64,000 nt of DNA, from contig NZ_JAKFFT010000002.1 in NCBI RefSeq assembly GCF_021502655.1, forward strand, positions 434,001 to 498,000. Reading direction: 5' to 3'. Of this stretch, positions 34,534 to 42,454 are shown in pieces (positions within the stretch are counted from its first letter, which is position 1; the number at the start of each line of letters is the position of its first letter). A model generated the notes under the pieces. That model ran no database searches and was not told the origin of the DNA. It was given only the letters and a program-made list of their open reading frames with translations. The translations under genes were made by a program, and so were the position numbers. This DNA comes from Dyadobacter sp. CY347 (GTDB taxonomy: Bacteria; Bacteroidota; Bacteroidia; Cytophagales; Spirosomataceae).

Positions 34534-37098
34534 TTACCTGCCAAACTTAATAGATGTTCCCACGCGCCAGCCCATGCCTTTGAAGTGGCTGCCGTGAAAT
34601 TGGGCGACGGCTTCCAGGCGGATGATGCGCAGAATGTCGTCGATGCCATAGACTGCTTCAGTATAATTGCGGATTGTTGGTACTCTCAGATAATGCAGTT
34701 GAAGCGTTTCTGAGATGCCGGTAATCCGCAATGCTTCTATGCGGGTAAGCGCAAATCGTTGTGAAGTCCAGGTGGCATGTGCCTGGAAAAACCAAGATGA
34801 CGTGCTGTAACGATAATATTGCAGCATCCGGAACTGGTCCGGCGGATAGGCATATTGGAAAAAGAATTCATTGCCCATGAAATGGCGGTAATCCGGGAAA
34901 TACATTTGTTTTGTACTCAGGAAGCCGCCACCATTCACAAAGTATTCCAAATTGCTTCTCGGCCCCAAACTGAGATTCTGCCTGATATTTCCTTGCAACA
35001 TAGAATAATCAACGTCCCCGGCGAAGCCCAAACCGCTTTTGTAATTTACGCTAAACGAAGGCCCTTTACTTCTCAAATATCGCTTCTCGCCATTTCGAAT
35101 TAGATATCGACGCCAAGGGCGCAAGGTGGCGGTAAGATCTAAAATTGTTGCATTATGTATGGGGAACCCGGTGTTCTGCAATTCACGGTTGACCGGCCGG
35201 TTTGGCGTGTAATAGTATTGGCTCCAAAAGAAAATAGGCCGTGCACTTTCCTGATTGAAAAGCTCCTTTCTATGCTCGAATTCGAGACCTGCATTGAAGC
35301 TGAGGACGTCGGCAATGTTGCGCAGTGAAAACTCAGCCCGGCCAAACTGCTTTTGATAAAGCTTCATGAAGTTCCGGTCAAAAAATCGGGCTGCGATACT
35401 ATTTGGTAATGGAGGGATTGGAATGTTGTTGTTGATCTGGCTGGCCATTTCGCCACCGGATAACATCAGATTCCATTTATCCTTGCCAATATTACTGGTA
35501 AGGCTTCCGTAAACCCTTTTGCGCCCAAATGAATAGCGGACAAGCGGACTAATGCTGAACCGATATGATTTGCCCCATTTTTTTTCCCATTCGGTAAGAA
35601 TATTGATTGCATTTCCCTCAACGGTGTTGTAGCTGATAGATAAGAGCGGACTTTTGAAATAAAACGTCTTCCTGTCGCCCAATGCATAAGTATTGCCCGT
35701 AACCAAATGCAACGGCCTGAATGCCAGCGAATCGGGCTTTCGCTTCTCCCGGATTGAATCTTTTACGACTTTAATGCTGTCTTGCAGCACATAACTCGTC
35801 ACTTCGGATTTGGTGAGCGGAATAGGGCGTAACGCTTGCCAGTAAGCAGTGTCCCGTTTATTGGCCATGGAATCGATGATGATGGAATCCTGTCGCACCA
35901 GCCGATCACTGCTGCCTTCCATTTTTCGTTCTTTTTTCTGCTCCTTTTCGTATTCTTTAGTAAGCTTCCGGAAATCTTTTGTAGAAAATTGCTTTTGCTC
36001 CTGGATCAGTTTTTCGAGATTTCCTTTCCGGCTTCCATCTTTTACGTTTTCCTTTTTATGGTCGGCAATCACAATGTCCTCTTTCAAGCCGGGATCGATG
36101 TCCAGTTTTTGGTAAGTCAGAGAAACGAGATATTTAAATTCTCCGGCAAATCCGAGATAGCTTCCATTGATACGAAACTGCTGATTAACAGGGATCCATA
36201 CATTCTGAACAGGACTGAAAATTTGCTTTGCCGAAATGTTCAGACCACTTGTCGTTGTTTGCAAATCGTAGCTGTGAATGGCCCAGCGATCTTCCAATAT
36301 GAAAAGACTTCCTTTAAAAACACCTTCGCCATAAGCGCGCGGAATGACCTTTATTTTGTTGACCAATTGACCCTGATCTTCAAAATAACCCTCATATTCA
36401 AAACGATAATAGGCAAATGCCCTGGGTGAAAGCGGTGAAATGGTGCCGGCGATCTCGGGACTGTAAAGACTCGCCAGAATGTATTCATTAGGAGAAGGAA
36501 TGCTGTTATCCAGGCTGTTACGTGTAGAAAGGATCTTTTGCGTGTAACTAGCAGGCCGGCGGTATTTAATTTCTGCAACACTTTCATTCAGAATGGCTTT
36601 ACCTTCCTGAACACCTTCTTTTTTTAATCTTTTTTCAACCAGATAGGGAATTTTCGTCGGTAATGCGGTGCTTCTTGAATAGACTTTTGCCGTATATCCG
36701 CGGAGTTGAAGCTGGTGAAAACGCGCCTTGGCGATGGCCCGCCGCATAATGCTATATGCAGGGTCTTCTTTACCCTTGCCAATAGTCGCTTCGCGGAGGT
36801 TAAGCGCCTGTTCTTCGAGGACCACATTCAGCTCAGTGAAATCACTGCCGACCGTTACGTTTTTCGAAATGCTTTTAAATCCCAGGAATTGGAAAATAAT
36901 TTCGTAAGACCCTGGTGCTAAGGCGAATTCGTATTGACCCTCTTCATTTGCCATCGTCCCGTTACTCGTCCCTTTAACAGCAATGCCAGCATAAGAAAGC
37001 GCTTCGCCTTTCGCCGTAGTGATCCGGCCTTTTATCCCGCCCGCGAATAACTGTGACTGTAAGCCAATAAAGATGATAAGAAGCAACGCGACGCGCAT
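34534..37098 (-). CDS. DUF5686 outer-membrane protein with carboxypeptidase-like N-terminal domain
   Basis: Large exported protein of 854 residues. Signal peptide 1-19 (QLFAG), then a carboxypeptidase-regulatory-like domain at about 22-97 (GIKGRITTAKGEALSYAGIA), then the DUF5686 region, predicted beta-barrel, with many aromatic-rich strands in the second half (MGNEFFFQYAYPPDQF). A basic, low-complexity stretch lies at about 350-400 (KEYEKEQKKERKMEG). This family is widespread in Bacteroidota and is thought to sit in the outer membrane; function unknown. The ORF is intact. Confidence 0.88.
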   Translation of the reverse strand: MRVALLLIIFIGLQSQLFAGGIKGRITTAKGEALSYAGIAVKGTSNGTMANEEGQYEFALAPGSYEIIFQFLGFKSISKNVTVGSDFTELNVVLEEQALNLREATIGKGKEDPAYSIMRRAIAKARFHQLQLRGYTAKVYSRSTALPTKIPYLVEKRLKKEGVQEGKAILNESVAEIKYRRPASYTQKILSTRNSLDNSIPSPNEYILASLYSPEIAGTISPLSPRAFAYYRFEYEGYFEDQGQLVNKIKVIPRAYGEGVFKGSLFILEDRWAIHSYDLQTTTSGLNISAKQIFSPVQNVWIPVNQQFRINGSYLGFAGEFKYLVSLTYQKLDIDPGLKEDIVIADHKKENVKDGSRKGNLEKLIQEQKQFSTKDFRKLTKEYEKEQKKERKMEGSSDRLVRQDSIIIDSMANKRDTAYWQALRPIPLTKSEVTSYVLQDSIKVVKDSIREKRKPDSLAFRPLHLVTGNTYALGDRKTFYFKSPLLSISYNTVEGNAINILTEWEKKWGKSYRFSISPLVRYSFGRKRVYGSLTSNIGKDKWNLMLSGGEMASQINNNIPIPPLPNSIAARFFDRNFMKLYQKQFGRAEFSLRNIADVLSFNAGLEFEHRKELFNQESARPIFFWSQYYYTPNRPVNRELQNTGFPIHNATILDLTATLRPWRRYLIRNGEKRYLRSKGPSFSVNYKSGLGFAGDVDYSMLQGNIRQNLSLGPRSNLEYFVNGGGFLSTKQMYFPDYRHFMGNEFFFQYAYPPDQFRMLQYYRYSTSSWFFQAHATWTSQRFALTRIEALRITGISETLQLHYLRVPTIRNYTEAVYGIDDILRIIRLEAVAQFHGSHFKGMGWRVGTSIKFGR

Positions 37099-37201
37099 AG
37101 AGGTAGATTGTCATTTTTTGCAATTAGCACAAATTAGATGAAATTTCTGATTTGCGCTCTTGCTGACTCTCCTCTATAACCGTACCAAGGGCTTGAAAAG
37201 C

Positions 37202-37909
37202 TCAATTACACTCGCCGTCAACCGTACAATTCGCGCCGTCGGCCAGTGAAACCAATGGTTCCGGATTTGCTTTCTCCCATTCAGAAAACGATTTTTCCAA
37301 CGCGCCCAGGAAAGTTTCTGGTTGCTGGGCACCGGAAACGGCATATTTTCTATCTAATACAAAGAAAGGAACTCCGCGTGCGCCAACCTGCTGCGCTTCA
37401 TAAATGTCTTTTCGAACCTCATCACTGAATTTTGATCCATCCAGAACAGATTTTAATTCTTGTGTATCTAGCCCAATCTGAGTTCCCAAATCAAGCAATG
37501 TTGCATGATCTGCAGTGTTTTTCCCATCAGTGAAATAGGCCTTAAATAACTGTTCTTCGGCATCATCACCTTTGCCTTTTGTCTTTGCATATTGAACAAA
37601 ACGATGCGCATCAAATGAATTTGCAACAACAGCCTTGTCCATATTATACTCCAATCCGACCTCAGCTGCAATCGAGCTCACGTGGTCATTCATTTGCGCA
37701 GCGTAGTCCGGTGACCAGCCTTTCACTTCCGCCAGGTAATCATTAATGCTTTTTCCAGGCTCCGTTTTCATGGCCGGGTTAAGTTGAAAGCTTTTCCATT
37801 CCACTTGAATCTTGTCCTTTTCAGGAAATTGTTCCAGTGCTTTTTCAAATTTCCTTTTGCCGATGTAGCAGAAAGGGCACATAACGTCGCTCCATATTTC
37901 AACTTTCAT
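37202..37909 (-). CDS. DsbA-family oxidoreductase (FrnE-like)
   Basis: Thioredoxin-fold protein of 235 residues without signal peptide. The CxxC is Cys11-Pro-Phe-Cys14 (DVMCPFCYIGKRKFE), the usual place in FrnE. The DSBA insertion with helical domain follows and GVPFFVLDRKYAVSGAQ is the cis-Pro region. Two further cysteines near the C-terminus (CTVDGEC) resemble a second CxnC site known from FrnE of Deinococcus. Probably cytoplasmic and involved in oxidative or metal stress (inference from family). Confidence 0.9.
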   Translation of the reverse strand: MKVEIWSDVMCPFCYIGKRKFEKALEQFPEKDKIQVEWKSFQLNPAMKTEPGKSINDYLAEVKGWSPDYAAQMNDHVSSIAAEVGLEYNMDKAVVANSFDAHRFVQYAKTKGKGDDAEEQLFKAYFTDGKNTADHATLLDLGTQIGLDTQELKSVLDGSKFSDEVRKDIYEAQQVGARGVPFFVLDRKYAVSGAQQPETFLGALEKSFSEWEKANPEPLVSLADGANCTVDGECN

Positions 37910-37974
37910 TGTTCAGTCAATTAGTTTGATTATCAATCCGTTCACGCGAGGTGTTGCGTTAAACCCATCTCAAA

Positions 37975-38607
37975 TTAAAGCGAAATAAAAAGCTCTTCGC
38001 TCGGTCTTCTTACCTTTTTTGCTTTGGCTAAACCATCATTTTCAGCATCACGGTAACCCAACGTCATGATAACAACGCTCTTCAATCCTTTTTCGGCCAG
38101 ACCCAAAACCTCATCCAGCTTAGCATTGTTGAAACCTTCCATGGGTGTTGCGTCCACATGCTCTGTCGCGGCTGCCACCAGCGCATGTCCCAACGCAATG
38201 TATGCTTGTCGTGCTGCCCAGTTAAAGTTCCCTTCGTCTGAACGGGCCTCGATGCTGTTCGTAACATTCTCCTGAAATTTCGACAATGATTCCACTTCAA
38301 TATTGCGCGTTGTAGCAATCAGGTTCATATATTCAGTCACTTGCGCGGCAGTGATTTTATCCCATGCTGCGAAAACGAGTAAATGTGATGCATCCGGGAT
38401 CTGGGGCTGCTGGGCAGCTTCCTTGAAGATCTTATCTTTCGTTTCCTGATCACTGATCACAATGATATTATATGGTTGCAAGCCGGCAGAAGAGGGCGAT
38501 AACTTGATGGCTTCCAGTATCGTATTCAATTTTTCCTGTGGAACTGTTTGGCCATTCATTCTCTTGGTAGCGTATCTCCAGTTCAGATCTTCTATTAGGT
38601 TACTCAT
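37975..38607 (-). CDS. NfsB-like FMN-dependent nitroreductase family NAD(P)H oxidoreductase
   Basis: FMN oxidoreductase of 210 residues. The start at 38607 (MSNLIEDLNWRYATKRM) fits the family better than the upstream in-frame ATG at 38637. FMN-binding RYATKRMNG, SPSSAGLQPYN and TLGYRDAEND are typical of NfsB/YfkO-type enzymes that reduce quinones or nitroaromatics. It is divergent from an HxlR regulator, whose usual job is control of such a neighbour. Adjacent to the DsbA-like gene on the same strand. Confidence 0.9.
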   Translation of the reverse strand: MSNLIEDLNWRYATKRMNGQTVPQEKLNTILEAIKLSPSSAGLQPYNIIVISDQETKDKIFKEAAQQPQIPDASHLLVFAAWDKITAAQVTEYMNLIATTRNIEVESLSKFQENVTNSIEARSDEGNFNWAARQAYIALGHALVAAATEHVDATPMEGFNNAKLDEVLGLAEKGLKSVVIMTLGYRDAENDGLAKAKKVRRPSEELFISL

Positions 38608-38634
38608 GTTAAATATTTTAGTAATTTCGATATG

Positions 38635-38642
38635 CAAACTTA
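38635..38642 (-). promoter_or_regulatory. -7 promoter box of the nitroreductase gene
   Basis: On the minus strand TAAGTTTG is an exact TAnnTTTG match, 28 bases before the ATG at 38607. It lies next to the HxlR promoter and dyad. Confidence 0.4.
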
Positions 38643-38655
38643 AATAAATAAGCTA

Positions 38656-38686
38656 TACATTTGTAAGTACTATACCAAAAGATAGT
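38656..38686 (+). promoter_or_regulatory. hxlR -7 box and overlapping dyad, probable operator
   Basis: TACATTTG (38656-38663) is an exact -7 box for the HxlR gene. Immediately after it, ACTAT (38669-38673) and ATAGT (38682-38686) form an inverted repeat with an 8-base spacer, right over the expected start site. It sits 27 bases behind the -7 box of the divergent nitroreductase, a position that could control both genes. Confidence 0.5.
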
Positions 38687-38701
38687 TAAAAAAGTTCAGT
38701 C

Positions 38702-39079
38702 ATGGAAACATTAGAATTGGAAGTTGCAGTAAAAAAAATCACTCACACATACGGAGAATGCACAAAAAGCATTCTTCCGGTCCGCGACGCACTGGAAGTT
38801 TTGAGCGGAAAGTGGAAGTTGCCAATCATCATCTCCCTGATCTTCGGAAACAAACGCTTCTCCCAAATCGCCAAAGAAATCCCCGGCATCACCGATAAAA
38901 TGTTGTCCAAAGAACTAAGGGACCTGGAAGCCAATTGCCTTGTTAAGAGAACGGTATACGACTCGATCCCAGTGGTTGTAGAATACACGCTAACAGAATA
39001 CGGACACACATTAAAGCCGGTGATTGAGGTGTTGCGGAATTGGGGAATGGCGCACCGGGAGCGGATTATGAGTTTGTAG
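38702..39079 (+). CDS. HxlR-family winged-helix transcriptional regulator
   Basis: MarR-like regulator of 125 residues. The pattern CPVRDALEVLSGKWK-like (ILPVRDALEVLSGKWKL here), RFSQIAKEIPGITDKMLSKEL and LTEYGHTLKPVIEVL is characteristic; the winged-helix DNA-binding domain covers about residues 25-110. The N-terminal conserved Cys of redox or aldehyde sensors is present as Cys20 (GECTKSIL). Divergent from the nitroreductase, with a dyad between them. A redox or electrophile response is inferred. Confidence 0.93.
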   Translation: METLELEVAVKKITHTYGECTKSILPVRDALEVLSGKWKLPIIISLIFGNKRFSQIAKEIPGITDKMLSKELRDLEANCLVKRTVYDSIPVVVEYTLTEYGHTLKPVIEVLRNWGMAHRERIMSL

Positions 39080-39117
39080 ATAATTTTGGCCCGAGCAATT
39101 CAGTCGGGCCAAATGAC

Positions 39118-39555
39118 TCAAGGATTGCCATTTGTTTTTACTTCAATAAATGGCTTATTGATCACCAATATGCTATCATAGTTGTTTTCTGTGAGTCCAA
39201 CCAAGTCATCAAAAGTAACATTGTAGCTGATCAGTTTTTTGATCAAGCTTATGTCTGCCTTATATTGATTCGACCAACCACTGCCAGGATCCGCACATAA
39301 TGTTAATAGCTGGCCTTGGGGATAAAAATTCAGGAAAAATCGATCTTCTTTCCTTGCAATTACTTCATAACATTCTTTGTCCTTTTTGCTGTTGTTATAG
39401 TGCGCATACAATTTGGAAAGAGCGTCCTTCCTCCAAGATTTCCAATCTTCACCTTTCAAATATAAAGAATCAACTGCCGGATCTACTTTGTTCAGGCATG
39501 AGATGGGGAGAAAAAGGAAAAGGAAAATGATTGGTAGTAATGCTACTTTATTCAT
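39118..39555 (-). CDS. Small lipoprotein of unknown function
   Basis: Lipoprotein of 145 residues with signal peptide and lipobox LPISC (Cys20). The frame is open upstream to 39561 (TTG), but ATG 39555 is the better start and lies 6 bases after the stop of the DUF6973-like gene. The mature part (LNKVDPAVDSLYLKG...) is acidic, with two later cysteines (KECYEV, LCADPG). No family recognised. Base composition is distinctly AT-rich against the surroundings. Operon position and lipidation make an immunity or accessory role for the upstream protein possible but unproven. Confidence 0.75.
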   Translation of the reverse strand: MNKVALLPIIFLFLFLPISCLNKVDPAVDSLYLKGEDWKSWRKDALSKLYAHYNNSKKDKECYEVIARKEDRFFLNFYPQGQLLTLCADPGSGWSNQYKADISLIKKLISYNVTFDDLVGLTENNYDSILVINKPFIEVKTNGNP

Positions 39556-39561
39556 CAGCAA

Positions 39562-40617
39562 TTAATTTTTTACGTAAACAAGGTGTTGATGCGCGCCATA
39601 AAGATTGTTATATAAATTATTCCAGGTATTCGCGTTGTCGCCACCGTGGGCATTCAGGATTGTTGTTTGATTTGAATGAAATAATCCCGAATTGGCACGA
39701 CTATGCATTGTTTCAATAATTTTTGATTCGTCAGGCATTTTTCTAAATGGCCCGATGCCCCATTTCACTTCTTTCTCCATCCAGACTCTTGCGGACATAT
39801 TATTGTGCAGATCCATCGCTGATAACTTGTCCTTGTTCTGCCCTCCCTGATTGTTTTTTTCGTGCGCTGATGTTCCATCCTGAGTAAAATCAATTGCCTG
39901 ATTTTCGCTAGCAGGAGATCCTTTCAGTATATATCGAATTGCCAAGGCATTCCATACTGCATGCTTAAATGCGTTCTCTCTTTTTTCTCCATCATCGGAT
40001 CCAAAAATGTTTTTAACGAGCACTTTTGCCGAATTTGCAGCATTTATATAATGCTGGGCGTAGCCAGGATTGCTTAATAATACGTTTTTCTCGGGATCTG
40101 TTAAATTATCAGGAGATATGTCCAAAGTTCTTCCAGACTTACGACTTAATTCAAATTCAATAATATCATTTATTACATCATTCTTGCACAAGGTGTTATA
40201 ATAATCATAAATGACTTCAATTTTTACTTCCACTTGTTTTCTCGTTCTGATCTCAGGGAAATCTTGATAGATCCTTTGGAGTTCCTGATCTGGAATTTCT
40301 ATCCCGTAATTAACTTGCGGGTATTTTCTGATATTCCGTAACAAAATTTCCAAAAGGTCGTCATATCCTACTTGACAGCCATCTCCGGCTACTTTTAATG
40401 CCGCAATGTATTTGGTATCGTAATAAACTTCGAAATCTTCTAGTGACTGGTTGAAAAGCGCTATCGGGAAGTTTTTGGGAATGCATACAACCTCGCCTCT
40501 AAATTTGATCGTTTCTCGGGTTGGATTCGGGTTTCTGTCTGGTGCGTTACTTTTACATCCTGACAACGCAAGAATAAGCGTGTATAAAGTGAAAACAGAT
40601 TTTAGAGCTTGTGTCAC
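39562..40617 (-). CDS. Lipoprotein with DUF6973-like C-terminal domain
   Basis: Lipoprotein of 351 residues. Starts at GTG 40617; lipobox LALSGC gives Cys21. Residues 22-190 match nothing I know. Residues about 210-280 carry the pattern FKHAVWN (His219), AHE (His252-Glu253) and MDLHNN (Asp269, His271, Asn272-Asn273). These spaced His/Asp/Asn motifs resemble DUF6973, a domain also found in secreted and toxin-like proteins; a metal-dependent hydrolase is plausible but not shown. The C-terminus contains LNAHGGDNANTWNNL. The locus is AT-rich and looks acquired. The small lipoprotein gene follows after 6 bases. Confidence 0.75.
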   Translation of the reverse strand: MTQALKSVFTLYTLILALSGCKSNAPDRNPNPTRETIKFRGEVVCIPKNFPIALFNQSLEDFEVYYDTKYIAALKVAGDGCQVGYDDLLEILLRNIRKYPQVNYGIEIPDQELQRIYQDFPEIRTRKQVEVKIEVIYDYYNTLCKNDVINDIIEFELSRKSGRTLDISPDNLTDPEKNVLLSNPGYAQHYINAANSAKVLVKNIFGSDDGEKRENAFKHAVWNALAIRYILKGSPASENQAIDFTQDGTSAHEKNNQGGQNKDKLSAMDLHNNMSARVWMEKEVKWGIGPFRKMPDESKIIETMHSRANSGLFHSNQTTILNAHGGDNANTWNNLYNNLYGAHQHLVYVKN

Positions 40618-40843
40618 AGATTGAAAACGTGCTTGAATGATAATTGAAAACCATATTTGTACAGTCTCGTCTCAATGCGGGACGGAATACATTCGCAATC
40701 TATACGAATTAAATTTTACGCCTTGTAGAAGCCCGCGCCGCAATGAGCCGCCGGTTATTTTGGTTGATTTTTCGGTTCAATTGTTAGTTTTTCCGGCAAA
40801 AAATAAGTTGAGGCGAAGTGGACGGGAAACAGTAGCCCACAAA
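40618..40843. other. AT-rich gap upstream of the lipoprotein pair
   Basis: About 226 bases between the GTG of the DUF6973-like gene and the fbaA terminator. No credible gene. Contains promoter-like AT-rich sequence but no exact -7 box on the minus strand that I could place. Confidence 0.3.
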
Positions 40844-40869
40844 AAAAGCAACCCCTACAGGTTGCTTTT
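40844..40869 (-). terminator. Rho-independent terminator of fbaA
   Basis: On the minus strand GAAAAGCAACC-TGTAGG-GGTTGCTTTTTTT forms a 10-base stem with a T-tract, starting 28 bases after the fbaA stop codon. Confidence 0.85.
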
Positions 40870-40896
40870 CCATCTCATCAAAACTCAGCTAAAAAA

Positions 40897-41976
40897 TTAT
40901 CCCAGCTGGTTAATACAATTCAAATCCTCAAACGCCAGTTTCAGACGTTGGATCATGCTTTCTTCGCCTTTGCGTAGCCATACGCGTGGGTCGTAATATT
41001 TTTTGTTTGGCGAATCCGGGCCATTTGGATTGCCCAATTGCGTTTGCAGGAAGCCTTCGTTTTCTTTGTAATATTTAAGAAGTCCTTCCCAGGTTGACCA
41101 TTGCATATCGGTGTCGATGTTCATTTTGATCGCGCCGTATTCGATGGCTTCGCGGATTTCTTCGCGGGAAGAGCCTGATCCTCCGTGGAACACGAAGTTA
41201 ACGGGCAATTCAGCCGTTCCGAATTTCTCCTGGATGAATTGCTGTGAATTGCGAAGGATTTTCGGCTCCAATTTCACGTTTCCTGGCTTGTAAACGCCGT
41301 GAACATTGCCGAATGCTGCTGCAATGGTGAAGTTTGGAGAGATTTTAGAAAGCTCTTCATATGCATAAGCGACTTCCTCCGGCTGTGTGTACAATTTGGA
41401 GCTGTCTACGTCGCTGTTGTCAACGCCATCTTCTTCGCCACCTGTTACACCCAGTTCGATTTCAAGTGTCATGCCGATTTTGGCCATGCGCTCGAAATAT
41501 TTCGCCGAGATTTCAATGTTTTCCTCGATCGGCTCTTCCGAAAGGTCCAGCATGTGTGAGCTGTACAATGGAATACCGTGCTGATCGAAATGACGCTCGC
41601 CTGCATCCAGAAGACCGTCGATCCATGGAAGCAATTTTTTTGCGCAATGGTCTGTATGCAAAATCACTGGAATGCCGTAAAGCCCAGCCATTTGGTGCAC
41701 GTGCATAGCACCTGAAATGCCGCCCGCAATGGCAGCCTGCTGATTGGTGTTGGAAAGACTTTTTCCAGCATAAAATATCGCTCCGCCATTTGAAAACTGA
41801 ATGATAACGGGGCTGTTAACCGCTTTGGCAGTTTCAAGAACTGCATTTACCGAGTTGGTTCCTACCACGTTAACCGCCGGTAGGGCATAGTTATTTTCGT
41901 TGGCGTGGCGGAAAATTTCGCTAACTCCGTCACCGGTTACAACACCGGGCGCAAAGCGTTTTGTGGTTTCGCTCAT
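40897..41976 (-). CDS. fbaA: Class II fructose-bisphosphate aldolase
   Basis: Zinc-dependent aldolase cleaving fructose-1,6-bisphosphate in glycolysis. The motifs NYALPAVNVVGTNSVNAVLE, VILHTDHCAKKLLPW (zinc-binding His), IELGVTGGEEDGVD, NFVFHGGSGSS and MNIDTDMQWSTWEG are those of the class IIA (FbaA) branch. At 359 residues it is full length. Ends in a terminator at 40844. The start is the ATG at 41976. Confidence 0.97.
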   Translation of the reverse strand: MSETTKRFAPGVVTGDGVSEIFRHANENNYALPAVNVVGTNSVNAVLETAKAVNSPVIIQFSNGGAIFYAGKSLSNTNQQAAIAGGISGAMHVHQMAGLYGIPVILHTDHCAKKLLPWIDGLLDAGERHFDQHGIPLYSSHMLDLSEEPIEENIEISAKYFERMAKIGMTLEIELGVTGGEEDGVDNSDVDSSKLYTQPEEVAYAYEELSKISPNFTIAAAFGNVHGVYKPGNVKLEPKILRNSQQFIQEKFGTAELPVNFVFHGGSGSSREEIREAIEYGAIKMNIDTDMQWSTWEGLLKYYKENEGFLQTQLGNPNGPDSPNKKYYDPRVWLRKGEESMIQRLKLAFEDLNCINQLG

Positions 41977-42214
41977 AGTAATTAAGGATATTTTTTCAAG
42001 AATTAATTTTACAATTCAGATATATAAAATGAACTGCGCGGGAATCCCTGCAAGTTAGGTATTTTACAGAAAATGGAGGAAATATCAAGGGTATATTATG
42101 CTTTACGACGAAGATTAATCTAGCTGTAATCGTTTTGGCGCAATCTGCGTATCTTTGAAAATGATTGAATTTGCAGGCATCGCCCTGTAAGATTGTATTA
42201 CGAACGAATTATTA

Positions 42215-42454
42215 ATGAATTCCAAACTGACCAGGACGATCCTGATTGCCCTCTCACTGGGCTTTTTTGTAATGTGGGTCCTCGAATTCCGGCGGACAAC
42301 CATGTTTGAAAGTTACTGGCTGCTTTTGCTTGCCATCATGTGCTTGTTAATGTTCCAGTTCAGCAGGTTAAAAGCTTCATTACTAGCCAAAAAAGAGGCT
42401 GAAATGAAGATTGATATAAAAAAGAACAAGCCGGTTAAAACATCGAAAAAATGA
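42215..42454 (+). CDS. Small two-helix membrane protein
   Basis: Protein of 79 residues with two likely membrane helices (about 8-24 and 33-50) and a basic tail (KKNKPVKTSKK). No family recognised. The stop overlaps the start of the next gene by four bases (ATGA), showing translational coupling to the CBS/CorC protein. TATCTTTG at 42150-42157 is a possible -7 box. A role as partner of the next membrane protein is inferred from coupling only. Confidence 0.75.
   Translation: MNSKLTRTILIALSLGFFVMWVLEFRRTTMFESYWLLLLAIMCLLMFQFSRLKASLLAKKEAEMKIDIKKNKPVKTSKK

Noticed and set aside
35836..36429. A 197-codon frame antisense to the DUF5686 gene
   Set aside because: Shadow; the minus-strand gene is continuous with signal peptide and domains.
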